A stretch of DNA of 64,000 nucleotides from Nageia nagi (lineage: Eukaryota; Pinophyta). The notes under the pieces were generated by a model that had not been told where the DNA came from, did no database searches, and saw nothing but the letters and a program-made list of their open reading frames with translations. A program made the translations under genes and the position numbers. Location: NCBI GenBank assembly GCA_050084985.1, contig JBITNC010000001.1:66526001-66590000 (forward strand), given 5' to 3'. Position 1 is the stretch's first letter. Each line of letters starts with the position of its first letter. Positions 1 to 12,212 of the stretch are shown here, piece after piece.

Positions 1-1750
1 GGGAGAGAAGAAATAATATTTCAAAAACTTGTAGATTTATAAGCTATGAGAAAGGAATGATAGGGAAATGCTAAATATGTCCCCTAGCCATCTAGGGGAT
101 GACTAGCCATTCCTTATGATCATTACTTAAAAAATGAAAAATGAGAACATATGAATGCTTAGAAAAGGCTCAAAAGGAGGTGGTAGGGTCCACCAAGGCC
201 CCTCCAAATCCTTTACATACTTAAAATTAAAATTAAAACATAAAACTAAAACCCTAAAAGCAAAATTATCTACATAAAAAACAAACACCCCTTTCTCTTT
301 TACACATAGCCATACTTCACACATTAGAAGCACAACCACCAATAAGTACATCAATCATAGAGTATAGAAATCTTAGAACATTAACATAGCCACCTAACAC
401 AACAATCTTGGAGCATCAACATAGTTGTACAATATAATAATATTGGAGCAATTATACATATCTTATACATTATACATTATTATGGATACACTATACAATA
501 ATTCTATTTTTTCATAATAACAATTATGTATTTTAGTTTCACAATTTCATTATATAGTTTCATAATTTACTATTTTGTATGCACTGGTTTAAATTTTAAT
601 TATTAATATGATGGATGAGAATGTTAATTGAATGACTATTTCATAATAGTGAATTGAATCAATAAATTAAAATTTTGAAGTAACATCATAATTAAATGAT
701 AACACAAATGCTCCACTTGAACAATAATAGTGTAAAGGTTTGAATATAAATTTTAACTTTAGTATCAACCCTAGCTCTCCATGAGAAGAAATGATAGGAT
801 TTAGATGAAAAATAAGACCTCACAATGAATTTTAGTTTTTCTTATTTATGTTCATAGCCAATGACATTCAAGTGCTAGAGCTCTTGGTCTACAACCAAAT
901 GAAAATTGATGCATCTGTGTTATCTTGAGCAAGGAGTATTAAAGTTTACGATAACAACAATAATGAATATAATGAATGCTATACCCAAGCTTCATTATAG
1001 TGTAAAGAAGAAATAGAGGAATGTTTTTAATATGACCAATATAGCTCACTTGAGAATGCTTCATGGAATAGTGGTAAACTCAATTTATATAGTTAATCAA
1101 GATATTATTGTAAGGAATTCCTTTTGCTACATAAGGTTATTATTAGGTCAAAATTTAAATTATGTATTTGTATTTATAATATTTTTCATATCATATTAGT
1201 ATATAGATATCCATAATTAGACTTTTGATTCTTGTAAAAAGGATAAGGGCCCATTTCAAAACTCTTTTTCTTTAATTAATGAATACACACAAACACACAT
1301 ACATACATACATTACCATTTCCTCCTATTGTCCCCCCATGTTCCCTAAAAATGGGTCTCTATCTTCTATTGTTCCTGGATATGCATTTCTCTATTTATGT
1401 CAAACTATCCTTGATGCTTCATATAACATTGGTTGAGTGTTACTAATCACAAAGGTTACAAATGAAAATCTTATCAAAAGGGACACTCATGTACAATGTG
1501 TTTCTTCTTATAATGAGAATAATACACTTCTTTAACTACTTTAAAATTTCTCTACATTGTATCCATAGAGAATTTAAAGGTTCCAAACAATTATTTTTTC
1601 ATATTTTTCAAGCATGTTGATTAACTCATAATGTGTTATTCATTCATATGTAGTTTAAACAAATATACTACTACATAATATTATAGAATGTGTATGAGAG
1701 TAATTGGTGCATAACTCAATAATATGTTCAAGGGTAATATTATATATATC
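1..1750. other. AT-rich DNA without a recognised gene
   Basis: I see no coding region with a recognisable domain here. A short ORF on the minus strand near 127-354 has no family resemblance. A perfect 8-bp inverted repeat with a 4-bp loop (TCCCCTAG, loop, CTAGGGGA) lies at 80-99. At about 1230-1290 a stretch ending in a CT-rich run and an ACAC microsatellite resembles the 3' ends of plant LINEs, but this is too weak to call. Confidence 0.5.
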
Positions 1751-1759
1751 TTCATCCCT

Positions 1760-2990
1760 CATCATTGTTTTATTTTATTAATTATGAGTAAATGTATTAA
1801 TAAAAAAAAAGGATTTTTGAAAGGATACGTGAAAATATTTACATCAAAAGTAGTCTTGCATCATCTCATATATACATAATAGTACAAATCAAAATCATAA
1901 AATTGGAAAATTGTATAGATATTCCAACATCTATACCAAAAATTGTAGTAACAACGTAGCAAGAACTTGTTGCATATCTTACTACACAAAATGAAGCATT
2001 GCATAAGTCATGAGTTTATTTGGTTAGGAATTGACTAATGACATTTTCCTTATCAACTTCATCAATATAAGTTTTAAGGTTCTCAATCAATATAAACTTC
2101 TATAATCTATAAATTTGAATCGCTTCATTCTTCAAATAGTCAAAGGATCTCTTATTCCTTTCCTTCCAAATTTGCTAGTATAGTGGGGAAGCATAAGATC
2201 TTAGAGAGCCTCGAATATTTTATGTTTTTATCATTAATTCCCATTGTAAGATATATTCTAAAATTGAATCAAGTTTAGCCCAAATAAAATGCAATTATTT
2301 TTTACAAAGGTCCCAAATTTGTTTTGTGAATTAGCATTCCAAAAATATATGTTCTATTGTTTCTTCCTCCTTGAAATAAAGGTTACATCTACTAGGTATT
2401 TGGAACCCTTTTTTCTTAAGATTTTCCATGATAGGCAACTTATTATGGATTAGAATCTAAATAAATAATTTAACTTTTAGGTTTAAGTTTTTGTTCCATA
2501 CCTTGTTCCAAACTTCTTGGTCTTGCATGCTTTGATTGTTATTAAGATCAATTATACAACTTCATTCACCTTGTACATTCCATATGTTCTTTATTTTCAT
2601 CCAATTATGTTGATCATTTTGATTAAATAGTGTCTTTTTCAACTTTTGAAGCTACTCTCTAACTCTTTTTTTTTAATCTCCCATCATAGTTAAAGTATCT
2701 ATGGATTCATCTTGTAGTCAATTTAGAAAAATAATATTTAACACATATTTAAAAAAATTAATATTTACTCTTTATAACATATGCTTAAATCATTTAATTT
2801 AATATTCAAGTGCTTCATTATCTTTTTAGGCTATTCCAAAAAAGTTCATCTTTAGAATCTTGTAATATGTAATAATCTTGGTACCTTTCCAAAATGATTG
2901 ATTTCATTACAATATTACCTTCCCATGTAGTAAATAATTTCTTAGATAAGCTCATACACCATCATAAAAAATAATCCTCAAGCATAGATG
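1760..2990 (-). pseudogene. LINE (L1-type) reverse transcriptase, C-terminal fragment with zf-RVT domain
   Basis: The minus strand reads as the end of a plant L1 ORF2. From about 2520 down to 2040 one frame carries the zf-RVT zinc-finger region: a VWNKNLNLKVKLF segment, then HNKLPIMENLKKKGFQIPS, RCNLYFKEEETIEHIFLEC, TKQIW, and the downstream block QIWKERNKRSFDYL. These match the usual pattern of WK..P.KV..F.W...H.KLPT..NL..RG, C..C...EE...H.F..C..., IW and IWKERN. The frame is nearly continuous and is broken mainly by single stop codons at expected Trp or Gln positions. Upstream (2820-2990) a weaker stretch may be the segment preceding zf-RVT. The polymerase core, endonuclease and ORF1 are absent, so this is a truncated, dead copy. 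The exact ends are uncertain. Confidence 0.75.
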
Positions 2991-3249
2991 TAAATAATTT
3001 GAGCTTTTATACATATATAATACAATCATAAGATAAACATTAAACCAAAAAAGGCTTTGGGGGTGGAAAATTGAGGCATTTTTTAACCACCTCATTAAAA
3101 TAATTTAGTGGTAATTTTTGTTGATCAGTTTTAAACCACACCCTAAAAGAATAATAAGGCAGTGTAAAACCTCCCCTTAATGAAAATAAAAAAATATGTG
3201 CTCATGATTCTTAGATGAGCAATTGCAATATTTTTTCCATTTTGAGTTT

Positions 3250-3325
3250 TATTTTATTTTATCAGATTAGGGGTTAGAGGAGAGAGAGGGGAATTTGTAA
3301 GGCCAGATGAGAGGATATGAAGTGA
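3250..3325. repeat. Purine-rich block repeated at 15415-15490
   Basis: A roughly 62-bp GA-rich stretch (beginning near AGGGGTTAGAGGAGAGAGAG) recurs in the same orientation at about 15424-15485 with moderate divergence. Both copies lie beside PPR fragments, so this is a shared local duplication within the PPR-derived region. No function is visible. Confidence 0.5.
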
Positions 3326-3482
3326 GCTTTCTTCCCATTTTAGAAAACCCTTTTTACTATATCCTATTTTACCATGAAACTATATTTATATCATGCACCT
3401 TATCAAATAATTTCTAGCTCTTGTGTATTCTTTCATATTTTTCATGGTTATGAGCCTTTTTCAGAAAACCCATTTTATGTGT
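3325..3482 (-). pseudogene. PPR protein fragment (PLS class)
   Basis: The minus strand encodes a degenerate PPR unit: KYERIHKS, a stop, KLFDKVHDINIVSW, then a decayed KGFSKMG stretch. The plant PLS PPR wording is MYAKCGRIHKARELFDKMHDANIVSWNTMI. It follows directly after E-motif repeat units on the same strand (3483-3612). The plus-strand locus at 17640-18075 has the same order, which links the two. PPR proteins bind organellar RNA, but this copy is a fragment with stop codons and no start. Confidence 0.65.
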
Positions 3483-3612
3483 ATTCAAGATCTTATGGGT
3501 ATTTTGGTAGTGAAGTATAAATCTCCCTCAAGATAGCTTGCATGAACCATAATATTTGATTTAGAAACATCCAATTTACGGTTTATGGGTATTTTGGTAG
3601 TGAAGTTCAAAG
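3483..3612 (-). repeat. Left end of the 111-bp PPR E-motif array, cut off by element A
   Basis: About 1.2 units of the same 111-bp repeat as at 12741-14020. They include the TATGGGTATTTTGGTAGTG block and the CTCCCTCAAGATAGC block. The repeat resumes in the correct phase after 12740, which shows that element A split one array. The last five bases, CAAAG, are the left target-site copy. Confidence 0.85.
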
Positions 3613-4135
3613 TGTTAGAACTAGTAATGCACTATTTTAAATACTATTATTTAGGAAGGTATCTAAATAATAATATTTCCCTCTTTATGTAATTGATTGT
3701 TTAATCCACTAGATATTTAAAAGTATTCCAAAATACCTTTTTAGTATTTAGTGAATTAAATAATCAAACTTCTCCCACATGTGACTATTCTTATCCCTTG
3801 GCTAATGGCATTCCCCTTGGGTAAAAGGGTGAGTAAAGTGGTATTTTTCCTATAAAATGAGGCCCCTCCTCATGTATTTTTCACTCTAGTTTGAAGTATT
3901 ATAATACTCTTAATGTGAATAAGAATAGGAGGAGAGAATGATACTGTAGGATTATAAGAGAGTATTGTATCTTGAGAAGTAATAGAATTTAGCTTAAAGT
4001 GGAGTGCTCTCTTGATAGAGAGGAACCACTATACTTGCATGTGTCACTTCTATGTGTGATTGATTAAGAGCATTCTTGAGTTTTTCTTAGAATTAGAGGA
4101 ACACTACAAGGTGATGTTTGGTGTAGGAGCTTTCA
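3613..4135 (+). repeat. 5' LTR of element A
   Basis: Starts TGTTAGAACTAG and ends GGAGCTTTCA. Its partner is at 12213-12740. A TATA box (TATAAAA, 3851-3857) and a GAGGAACCACTATA block near 4020 are shared with the other LTR families here. Transcription would start downstream of the TATA box. Confidence 0.88.
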
Positions 4136-4137
4136 AG

Positions 4138-4149
4138 TGGTATCATAGC
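4138..4149 (+). promoter_or_regulatory. Primer binding site of element A, initiator tRNA-Met type
   Basis: TGGTATCATAGC lies two bases after the LTR. The usual plant Copia site complementary to initiator Met-tRNA is TGGTATCAGAGC, so there is one mismatch. Confidence 0.85.
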
Positions 4150-4809
4150 CATCCTTGGAGTCTCTTTTCTACTCTTCTTTCAAACTTGAGAGAGGTAAAA
4201 TCATATTGAGATATAATTTTCTCACTTTTCCTCTCATTTTGAAGACTAATTTTGCATATTTCTTGCTAATTTTATAATTTATTTTGGGTAAAATTAGCTC
4301 CTTTAAGCCAATTTATCTCTCACATAAGCTATTTTTGCTAAATTTAATTTTAGTATTCTTTTTTGTAAATAAGCTTATATTTGTTGGAAAATAGCCTTTT
4401 TTTGGTGTAAAATAACTTAGGATGTAACAATATGTTGCTAACATCCTTTTATTTGTTAGTTACAATTTTTTTTGTAAAAATTTACTTTGTTATGCAATTT
4501 TTATATACTAATATATTTATGTTATATATTTGTGTTAAAATATAACCTTTTTTTATTAATTGTAACCTTTAAAAATTGCTAGTATACAATTAGTACTATA
4601 AATTTGTAAATTGTTTTTTCATATATACATATGTTATTACTAAACCATTGCATTTCTTTTAAGAATATGTATTTTTTTAATATATATATATTATATATAT
4701 ATATGTTAGCTAAATAATAAAAAATATATATTAAAGATCCATCAAATAGAAATTGAAAATAAAATAAGAGGGAGAAACTTTTTTGCTAGTAAGTTTTTTA
4801 TAAAAAATA

Positions 4810-5310
4810 AATAGGCCACAACCCACCCCCTAATGGCATCCCTAACCCCCCCAGCTAACCTGCACCCCTACCTTTACCTGTAACTTTACCTTATACCCCT
4901 CTTATCATATTTATACCATACCTCCCACCATTCCTAATCATGGCTAGGATAATGCCCTCACCCTAGCCTTGACACCACCCTACCCTAATGGGTCACTTAC
5001 CCTGACCTTGATTTCACCTCTCTCCCATCACCTCAACACATCCCCCTCTCGATAGTACCTTTGCTCACCACTTGCACCCATGACCCTATCCATCTCTCCC
5101 TACCCTCCCCTCAACCCATCCACTCTCTCCCCACCCACTCTCTCCCTACCCTCTTCTCACCCCATTTCACTCCCTCCCCACTCACATCCCACCCAACCAT
5201 GGTGCCCCCCCTATTAGCCATATCCTTCCACCCGCTTCTCCCCTATGTTTACCTATCCCTCCCTTTATGGCCTTCCCCTTCCTTTCCCACCACCTCACTA
5301 TGAGTCCATC
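4810..5310. repeat. C-rich, pyrimidine-biased block in leader A
   Basis: A low-complexity block of CCCTACC, CTCTCCC and CACCC runs, in strong contrast to the AT-rich surroundings. Comparable blocks occur at the equivalent place in the leaders of B (40420-41000) and E (53250-54300). The Pro/Ser-rich ORF at 5061-5303 follows from this composition and is not convincing as a gene. Confidence 0.6.
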
Positions 5311-5315
5311 CCCCT

Positions 5316-5338
5316 TATATATATATATATATATATAT
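5316..5338. repeat. AT dinucleotide microsatellite
   Basis: About eleven uninterrupted AT repeats directly after the C-rich block. Confidence 0.9.
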
Positions 5339-6636
5339 TATATGTTTCTTTGATAATATAACAACTTTTTATACATAAATTATGTTGCAAGTATTTTAAT
5401 GATGCAAATTGGTGCAAGTTTCAAGGAATTATTTTCTACTTTGGTGAAACTAATCTATACCCTTTCAAGAGGGATAAGATCGATGAGTAAATAGCTGTTG
5501 CTTTTGATAATGCATTAATTGCATAACTAATGGAAAAAGACTTGTCCATATTAAATATTAACATGGACATTATTTTTTAAAGTTTGAAAATTATATATGA
5601 AAAATGAGGAGTTATTGCACAATTATTTTTTGGGAGGTAGTTTTTAAAAAAATGGGAGTTATCTATTAAGGAGATATTTCATAAGCCTTTTTTTTAATAA
5701 AAAATATATTTTTCAAAAAATGGGGGATAATATTCTCTTAATATTATTAATAAAAATTTAAAATGTTGGGATTTTTTTTAAAAGGGGTTAATTTTTAAAG
5801 GGGAAATATTAAGTATTTTTTTAAGGAGGTATTTTAAGGGGGAGTTTACTTAATTTTTCTTATGGGAGTTATTTAAAAAAAATGGGGAAATTCTTCTTCA
5901 ATTTATTTTTAAAAAATGGGGGAGTTAAATTTTTTGAAAGGGGTGAATTTATCTAAGGATTATGTTTTTCTAAAGGGGGAATTTAATCAAGGTTTATTTC
6001 TTTCATTCTCAAAATTAATTGGGTTAATTTTACCTTAAGTAATTTTTTGAAAAATATGTTGATTGTTTTTACTAACCTTATCTTAACAATTACAAATAGG
6101 ATCACCTTACAATGTTTTTCTAAGCATAGAAAACTAAGGTACCCTATTACAAGAATAAAGGCGATTGAGAAAAGGAAGGATCAAATTTGGAAGAAGGCAA
6201 AGAAAGAGATAAGAATAAGTCAATTTAAAGAAATGGTAAATAATTATAAAAAAATAAACTATACTATGAAACTTTTCATAATCATCACACAACTCAACCA
6301 AATAAATTTATGGCCATAGATATGGCTCATCCTCTAGAGTTGTATTTACCTTAAGTTAGTTTATTTTTTACACTTTTTGACATGTTAGGAATCTCAATTT
6401 AGAGCATTTTATATAAGCTTTTAGAGCTTTTACATGTAAAATAACTACTAATTAAGGAAATTACTAACCCTTTTTATGTGGTTATTCTTTCTTTTTAATA
6501 GCTCAATATAGTGGATACATGCTCAAACTTAAGATAAAGTGCAATAACCAACAATAGTAGATTAGATAATATAACCTAAAACTAATTTTATTTTAAAATA
6601 ATAAGTGCACTTACAGATACTTTCAAAATGAACAAA

Positions 6637-6741
6637 CAAAGTTACTAATTTGCAAAGTTATTAACTTGTAACTACAAAGTTACTAACTTGCAAACTACAA
6701 AGTTACTAACTTTCAAACTACAAAGTTACTAACTTACAAAA
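6637..6741. repeat. 23-bp tandem repeat
   Basis: About 4.5 units of CAAAGTTACTAACTTGCAAA plus three further bases, imperfect. They lie in the last part of leader A. No coding potential. Confidence 0.8.
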
Positions 6742-7138
6742 TACTAACACAAACTACAAATTGTTAAGCTAGTAAAAGTGTAACTTGCAATTTACAACTT
6801 ACTTTAATTGCATAAAGTTATACAAGTTGTATAATTTCAATAATGATGAACAAGTTATTTAACTTTTTTATAAATTGGTTCAATTTAACATATTTGGTTA
6901 CTTTGGTTAATGCTACAATGTTGATTGAAAAATTTGATTGGTTACTTTATTTGGTTAACTTGATCAACTTGCAATTTCTTATTACAAATATTGATGCTTT
7001 GTTAATATCTTGATGTATTGAAAAATTTGATTGGTTACTTGATCAACTTGTAATTTTTTACAAATGTACAATTTTTACAAAGTGTAATATTTATGTTTTC
7101 TTAATTTATTAATCTAAATTGATCTTCTTTTGTAGAAA

Positions 7139-10100
7139 ATGGGTGACTCATTTATGCCAAAACACAACCTTGATGGTTTCAAATTTAGAATTTGGGAACT
7201 AAGGATGAAAGTAGAGCTTCAGGATTACAAACTTTGGCAAACTGTTAGTGAAGAATAAGTGGCTCTAATAGAAGAAAAAGCCTTAAATACTTATAACTAC
7301 AAAAATGAATTGGCAACCTCAATGATTTTTCATGTAGTATTAGATGAAGTCTTTATTATGATATTAAATGCAACTTTACAAAAGAAGCTTGGAAGTAAAT
7401 CAAGGAAATCTATCTTGGATCAAAGTTTCCCATAAGATTCACCATCCTTCAACAACTTCTGCAGACTCATTAAGGGGAGGATGAGAGTATTGCAATATTA
7501 TTGACCAAGATCATTGATATTAGGACCCAACTTGTGGGTTATAATTGGAATTGCATCAATGACTAATTTATGGTGTTCATCATCCTTCAAAGCCTCTCAT
7601 CCAAATTCAGTTAGTTTGTGACTATTATTGAGACTAGGCTAAATTGATGAAGAGGAACCCTTTGTTTGGAGAATCTCTCTAGGATACTATTAAAACATGA
7701 AGATACCATGAAGAATAAAATGTTGGGATCTATGCCAAAGAATCACAATATTGCTTTAGGAGCAACTAAGCCTCACTTCAAAAAGAAGCATCATAAGAGG
7801 TCTTCTCATGCTCATAAGAATGGTAGGAAAGGTGGCAAAAAATATCATGAAGGCAATGGAAAATCAAACAATCCTAATGGCAAGGCTATGTTTTATGGGA
7901 ATTAAAATGTTTGTGGTATTATGGCCACAAAGAGTCTCATTAATTCAAGAAGAAGAAAGAGGAAAATGGAAAATGATAAGTGAAATTAAAAAAAAGGAAA
8001 GAAGAATAATAAAAGTGCTTATTTTGTGGTATTTACTCTAAGTATCACTCTTTTTCAAATGATTAGATGGTAGATACAAGGTGAATTAATCATGTGTTTT
8101 GGAAAAGCTAAGTTTCAAAATTTTCACAAACACAAGAAGGATGGAGTTGTGATTAGTGATAACTCTGTCCTTGAAGTGCATGGAATTAGGAGCACTTTGA
8201 TACATGGTAAATTGATTGAGAATGTGCTTTATGTGCCTCAATTAAGAATGAATTTACTATCAATAATTCAATTAAGAAGAAAAGGATACTCCTTTAAGTT
8301 TACCTTTAACTCTTGGAGTATAAAGAGGGTTTGGCCACTTTGGTAAAAGGTTCTCTAAAAACTTATCTCTATATAGTTGATTAAGAGCCTAAAAAAATGT
8401 GCCTAGATATAAATGTTTTCTCTAAGGAAAACCTTTGACATCAAAGATTAGGTCATATAAATCACAAAAGAATTAACTTATGAAAATTAAAAATCTTATG
8501 GAAGGATTACCTTCAATTTCACCTACCAGTGGCCTTTGTGAGAGTTGCATCTAAGGGAAGATGAAAAGGTAAAAGTTTGAGAAGAATAAGGTTACAAGTG
8601 CAACTCAAATTCTCCAACTAATTCATTAAAATTTAATGGGTCCATTTCAAGTTAAGTCTCTTGGATAATCATCCTATATCCTAAACTTCATATATGACTT
8701 TAGTAGAATGACCTTTGGTTATCTACTCAAGCAAAAAGATCAAACCTTTGAGATGTTCAAAGAGTTCAAGGTCTTTGTTGAAAATCAAACCAATATAAGA
8801 ATCAATATGCTAATATTAGATAATGGAGATGATTATGTTATAAATAATTTCAATGAATTTTATGCAAGGAATGGAATCAAAAGATAATTCACAATCCCTT
8901 ATACCCACAACAAAATGGTGTTGCAAAAAGGAAAACATGACCATAATGGATATGGCTAGATACATGTTGGGGAATATTCTTAATTTTATTTGAGGTGAAG
9001 TATTGAGCACAACTATCTACACCTTGAATAGGTTTCCCATAAAATTAGTTGAAGGAAAAACTCCTTATGAGGCATGAACATGAAAGAAACCTAACATCTC
9101 TTATCTAAAGATTTTTGGTTGTGAAGCATTTTCCTTCATAGTTTCAAAAAATAGGAAAAAGTTATATGATAAATATGAGAAATGCATCTTTGTGGGGTAT
9201 GGTAGTCAACATAGATGGTATAGGCTTTACTCTCCTTCAACAAAAGTAGTGTTTATTTCAAGGGATGTGAAGTTCAATGAATATATTAGTGATTCTTCTT
9301 CAAATTAAGTCCTTGAATAACCTTCAAAATTTCCTAAATGATTGGATCATAATTCAGATAACTCTTCAATAGAGTAAAATTCTCCAACATAAAGGAGAAC
9401 TAGAAGTATGGCTTTGCATAAGTCTCTTGTTACCAAGATTGAAGGTCATAATGAACCTTTCAACTTGAAGAAGGCTTCTAACATTCTTGTTGGATGGATG
9501 CTATGAAGGTGGAATATGAATCTCTTATAACAAATGGAAGTTGGTACTTCATTCCATATACAACCATAAGTTCAACTCAAAAGGTAAGATTGAAAAATAT
9601 AAGGCAAGGTTGGTGACCAAAGGTTTTGCTTAAAAATATGGAGTTGATTATGAGGAAACCTTTTCTTAAATTGTAAATATGTCTATAGTTAGACTTATCC
9701 TTACCCTTTCAATAGCCCAAGGTTGGAATATATTCCAACTTGATGTGAAGAGTTCTTTTCTCAATGGTGTATTGGATGTTGAGATCTACATGAGTCAAAC
9801 TAGGGGGTTTGTTATTCCAAGAAATAAATCATATTTATGCAAGCTAAAGAAGTCCTTGTATGGACTTAAGCAAGCACCAAGAGATTATTATGAGAATATT
9901 TCAGGATACTTTTAAAGTATTTGGTTTTCCAAATGCTACACAAATTAAGATCTCTATGTGCTCAAGGAAGGTAAGGACTTGGTATGGATCCTTATTTATG
10001 TTGATGACCTTTTGATTACAGGGAATAATATGGATATCATAAATGAGTACATATTTAATTTTAAGTTAGAATATGATGTGAATGATCTTGGTCTCTTGCA

Positions 10101-11455
10101 TTACTACCTTGGTATGCAAGTATATCAATATATGGATTGTACTTACCTTAGTAAATCTAAATACATCTCTTATATTCTACAAAATTTTGGAATGGAAGAA
10201 TACAAGCCATCGGATATCCCAGTATCTCCTAGAATCAAGTTAGATATTGGCTCTAACTATTGATTGGTAAATGCTACAATATATAAGAAACTTATTGGCA
10301 TTATTATTTATCTAAATATCTCTTGACCATATATTTATTATGTAGTTAATTTGATGGAAAGGTTTATGCAAAAACCTTATGTTGAGAATCTCTCCATGGA
10401 TAAGAAGATCTTGAGGTATATTGCAAGAACTAAGGATCTTGCTCTCAAATATGCCAACTTACCTTTCTTTATGCTTTCAAAATTCTCATATTCTAACTAT
10501 GGAGGTGAAATATATGACATGAAATCCACTTCAAATTATATGTTCAACATTGGTTCAAGTGCTATCTCTCAATCTTTTAAGAAGCAATCTACCATCACTC
10601 AATCCACCATAAAGGAAAAATATAGAGCTATGATATTTGCAGCCTAAGATGCTATTTGGTTGAGAAATTTTTTGAAACAAATTAGATTTGAACAATCTAG
10701 TCTTACTCAAAGTTTTTAGATAATCAATCAGCCATTGCTTTAGCCAAGAATCCTATTTTGTAGGAATGAACTATAATATAAACAATTCTAAACTACCAAG
10801 ATCACATGGAAACTCACTAATTCAACAATAAGAATTCAAGTATAAATAATCTCATAAAATAATTCAAGATGTAAAGTGGCTCCTCTAACTAGGAGTACAT
10901 CCACTAACTAGATCTTACTTCATTCACACATATTAACCTCTTACAATTCTCCTAACTCATCTCCTAAACACTATTCTATAGCATAACTTTACTTCTTAAA
11001 TTGGTGTATGATTCAAAGAGGGAGCCTTCTATTTATATGCCAAAATTCCTCTTTGGATCACCCTTTTACCCAATGTACAAAAGTATGATATGCACATCTT
11101 TTTACCCAAGGGGCATGCTCATGACATGGAGTGTAGGACAAGTTACATTATCATATTCACTTAAATACTTAAGGTATCAAATGATACCCTTGAGTATTAG
11201 TGAACTTATATAAAATATTATTACAAAACCTTTACAATAATGAATTATACATTCCAACATGTTTACCATAAGAGAAAAAAATATGTTGAAATCCAAGTAC
11301 ATTTCATTAGGTAGAAAGTTCTAGATAGGACTTTACATCTCCAATATTATCCATTGAACTTGAAATTCATTGATTTGTTCACCAAACCTCTTGCAAAGGC
11401 TTAATTTTGCAAGCTTATAGAGTCTATTGGGTTGGTGAATTTTCCCTCAAGGGGA
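7139..11455 (+). pseudogene. Degenerate gag-pol of element A
   Basis: Copia gag-pol polyprotein remnant, interrupted by a solo LTR at 10761-11259. Gag starts at ATG 7139 (MGDSFMPKHNLDGFKFRIW) and hits a stop after about 40 codons. The UBN2-type gag continues in shifted frames to about 7870, and the CCHC knuckle near 7890-7960 is decayed. The protease and linker region (8092-8346) keeps GVVISDNSVLEVHGI and ENVLYVPQLRMNLLSI. The GAG-pre-integrase HH region is near 8440. Integrase remnants run from 8590 to 9290. Reverse transcriptase keeps QLDVKSSFLNGVLDVEIYM and KKSLYGLKQAPRDYY (9742-9900), and LIYVDDLLITGNN (from 9991) has the catalytic YVDD intact. RNase H lies at 10351-10760 and continues from 11260. 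Multiple stops and frameshifts make it non-functional. Confidence 0.9.
10761..11259 (-). mobile_element. Solo LTR of the B/E family nested in the RNase H of element A
   Basis: Read on the minus strand, this 499-bp segment starts TGTTGGAATGTATAAT at 11259 and aligns along its full length with the LTRs at 52178-52681 and 60417-60915. It ends near 10761 with a TG/CA terminus changed to TA. RNase H sequence of A is continuous across it: AAGAATCCTATTTT on the left and a CATAAGAG...ATGTTGAAATCC stretch on the right, as in other copies. No internal sequence or second LTR remains, which fits LTR-LTR recombination. The flanking five bases (TTTTG and TGTTT) do not match well, so a duplication is not demonstrable. 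The 70-codon plus-strand ORF at 11001-11213 is antisense LTR sequence. Confidence 0.87.
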
Positions 11456-12212
11456 AGTTGAGTTTTAATTCTTATTTATGACATAACCTTCACCCTTATG
11501 AGGATTTTTAGTTGTATAGTGTTGATCTTGTATGTGTACTTTTTATGCTTAGTCCTCCATGTGCGAGGAGATTGATTATGCACTTTGCTTCATCTTGGTG
11601 TATCCATTGTTTATGTTTAGCAATCTATGTATGATAAAAATTTTATGCATATAATGGATTATTATGAACATTATTTAGTTATCCATATGTGAGGAACTAG
11701 TATATGCATATTTTTATCATATGCTTTGATGATGATCAACTCATGTTTTATATAATAAGTGACTATACGTTTACTTAACATCTTTGTGATGACTTATAGT
11801 ATACCATTTGATTAGCCTATGGATGAAATTATTTGGTTCATTTATCTTATATTGATATGAATGTATATATGATGCATCTAACTAATCTTGTTTATGAGCT
11901 TCTTGTAGCTTTCAAGTTTCTTCTAGAGATTGTAGGTTACTTACTTCAGGTATGAACACTCATGGAGGCTCATCATGTCAACATACTATTGAATGAGTAC
12001 TACTTGTACATTGAAATCATTTATGGTTGATGATTGATCTATTTTAAATCATAATCATTTTTGAAAATAGTTATGTAAATGAGCCTTGTCTAGATTGTAT
12101 TACTTCTTAAGATGTTAAGTACTCATCTAATTGTATTTATTAAGGAGGAGAACTCTCTTACACTCTCTTTCTATCTTCTCTTATATCTACCCCAATATTG
12201 GATTAAGGGGTT
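11456..12212 (+). other. 3' untranslated region of element A, with polypurine tracts
   Basis: Begins at an internal polypurine tract (AAGGGGAAG, about 11449-11457) and ends at the LTR-adjacent tract (AAGGGGTT, 12205-12212). It contains one or two copies of the GTTATCCATATGTGAGGAAC motif that is tandemly repeated in E and B. No ORF with a recognisable domain is present. Confidence 0.7.

Larger units (their letters stand above)
4150..7138 (+). other. Element A leader, probably intron-containing
   Basis: A 3-kb leader separates the primer site from gag. Its 3' end (CTTCTTTTGTAG, ending at 7135) is a good plant splice acceptor three bases before the gag ATG. The matching donor position (near 4211) reads GAG then ATATAA, one transition away from the GTATAA donor seen in B and E. 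Contents: an AT microsatellite near 4679-4703, a C-rich block (4810-5310), an AT microsatellite (5316-5338), a degenerate run of T/A tracts alternating with GGGG (5600-5990) and a 23-bp tandem repeat (6637-6741). Short ORFs at 5061-5303 and 6047-6319 lie within the inferred intron and show no known domain. Confidence 0.6.

Noticed and set aside
127-354. 75-codon minus-strand ORF
   Set aside because: No domain, biased hydrophobic composition from AT-rich DNA, and no supporting context.
1225-1300. Plus-strand stretch resembling a plant LINE 3' end, followed by an ACAC microsatellite
   Set aside because: No coding sequence upstream supports a LINE on this strand.
5061-5303. Pro/Ser-rich ORF in leader A
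   Set aside because: It follows from the C-rich block and lies within the inferred intron.
10756-11264. Target-site duplication for the solo LTR in A
   Set aside because: TTTTG and TGTTT share too few positions to claim a duplication.
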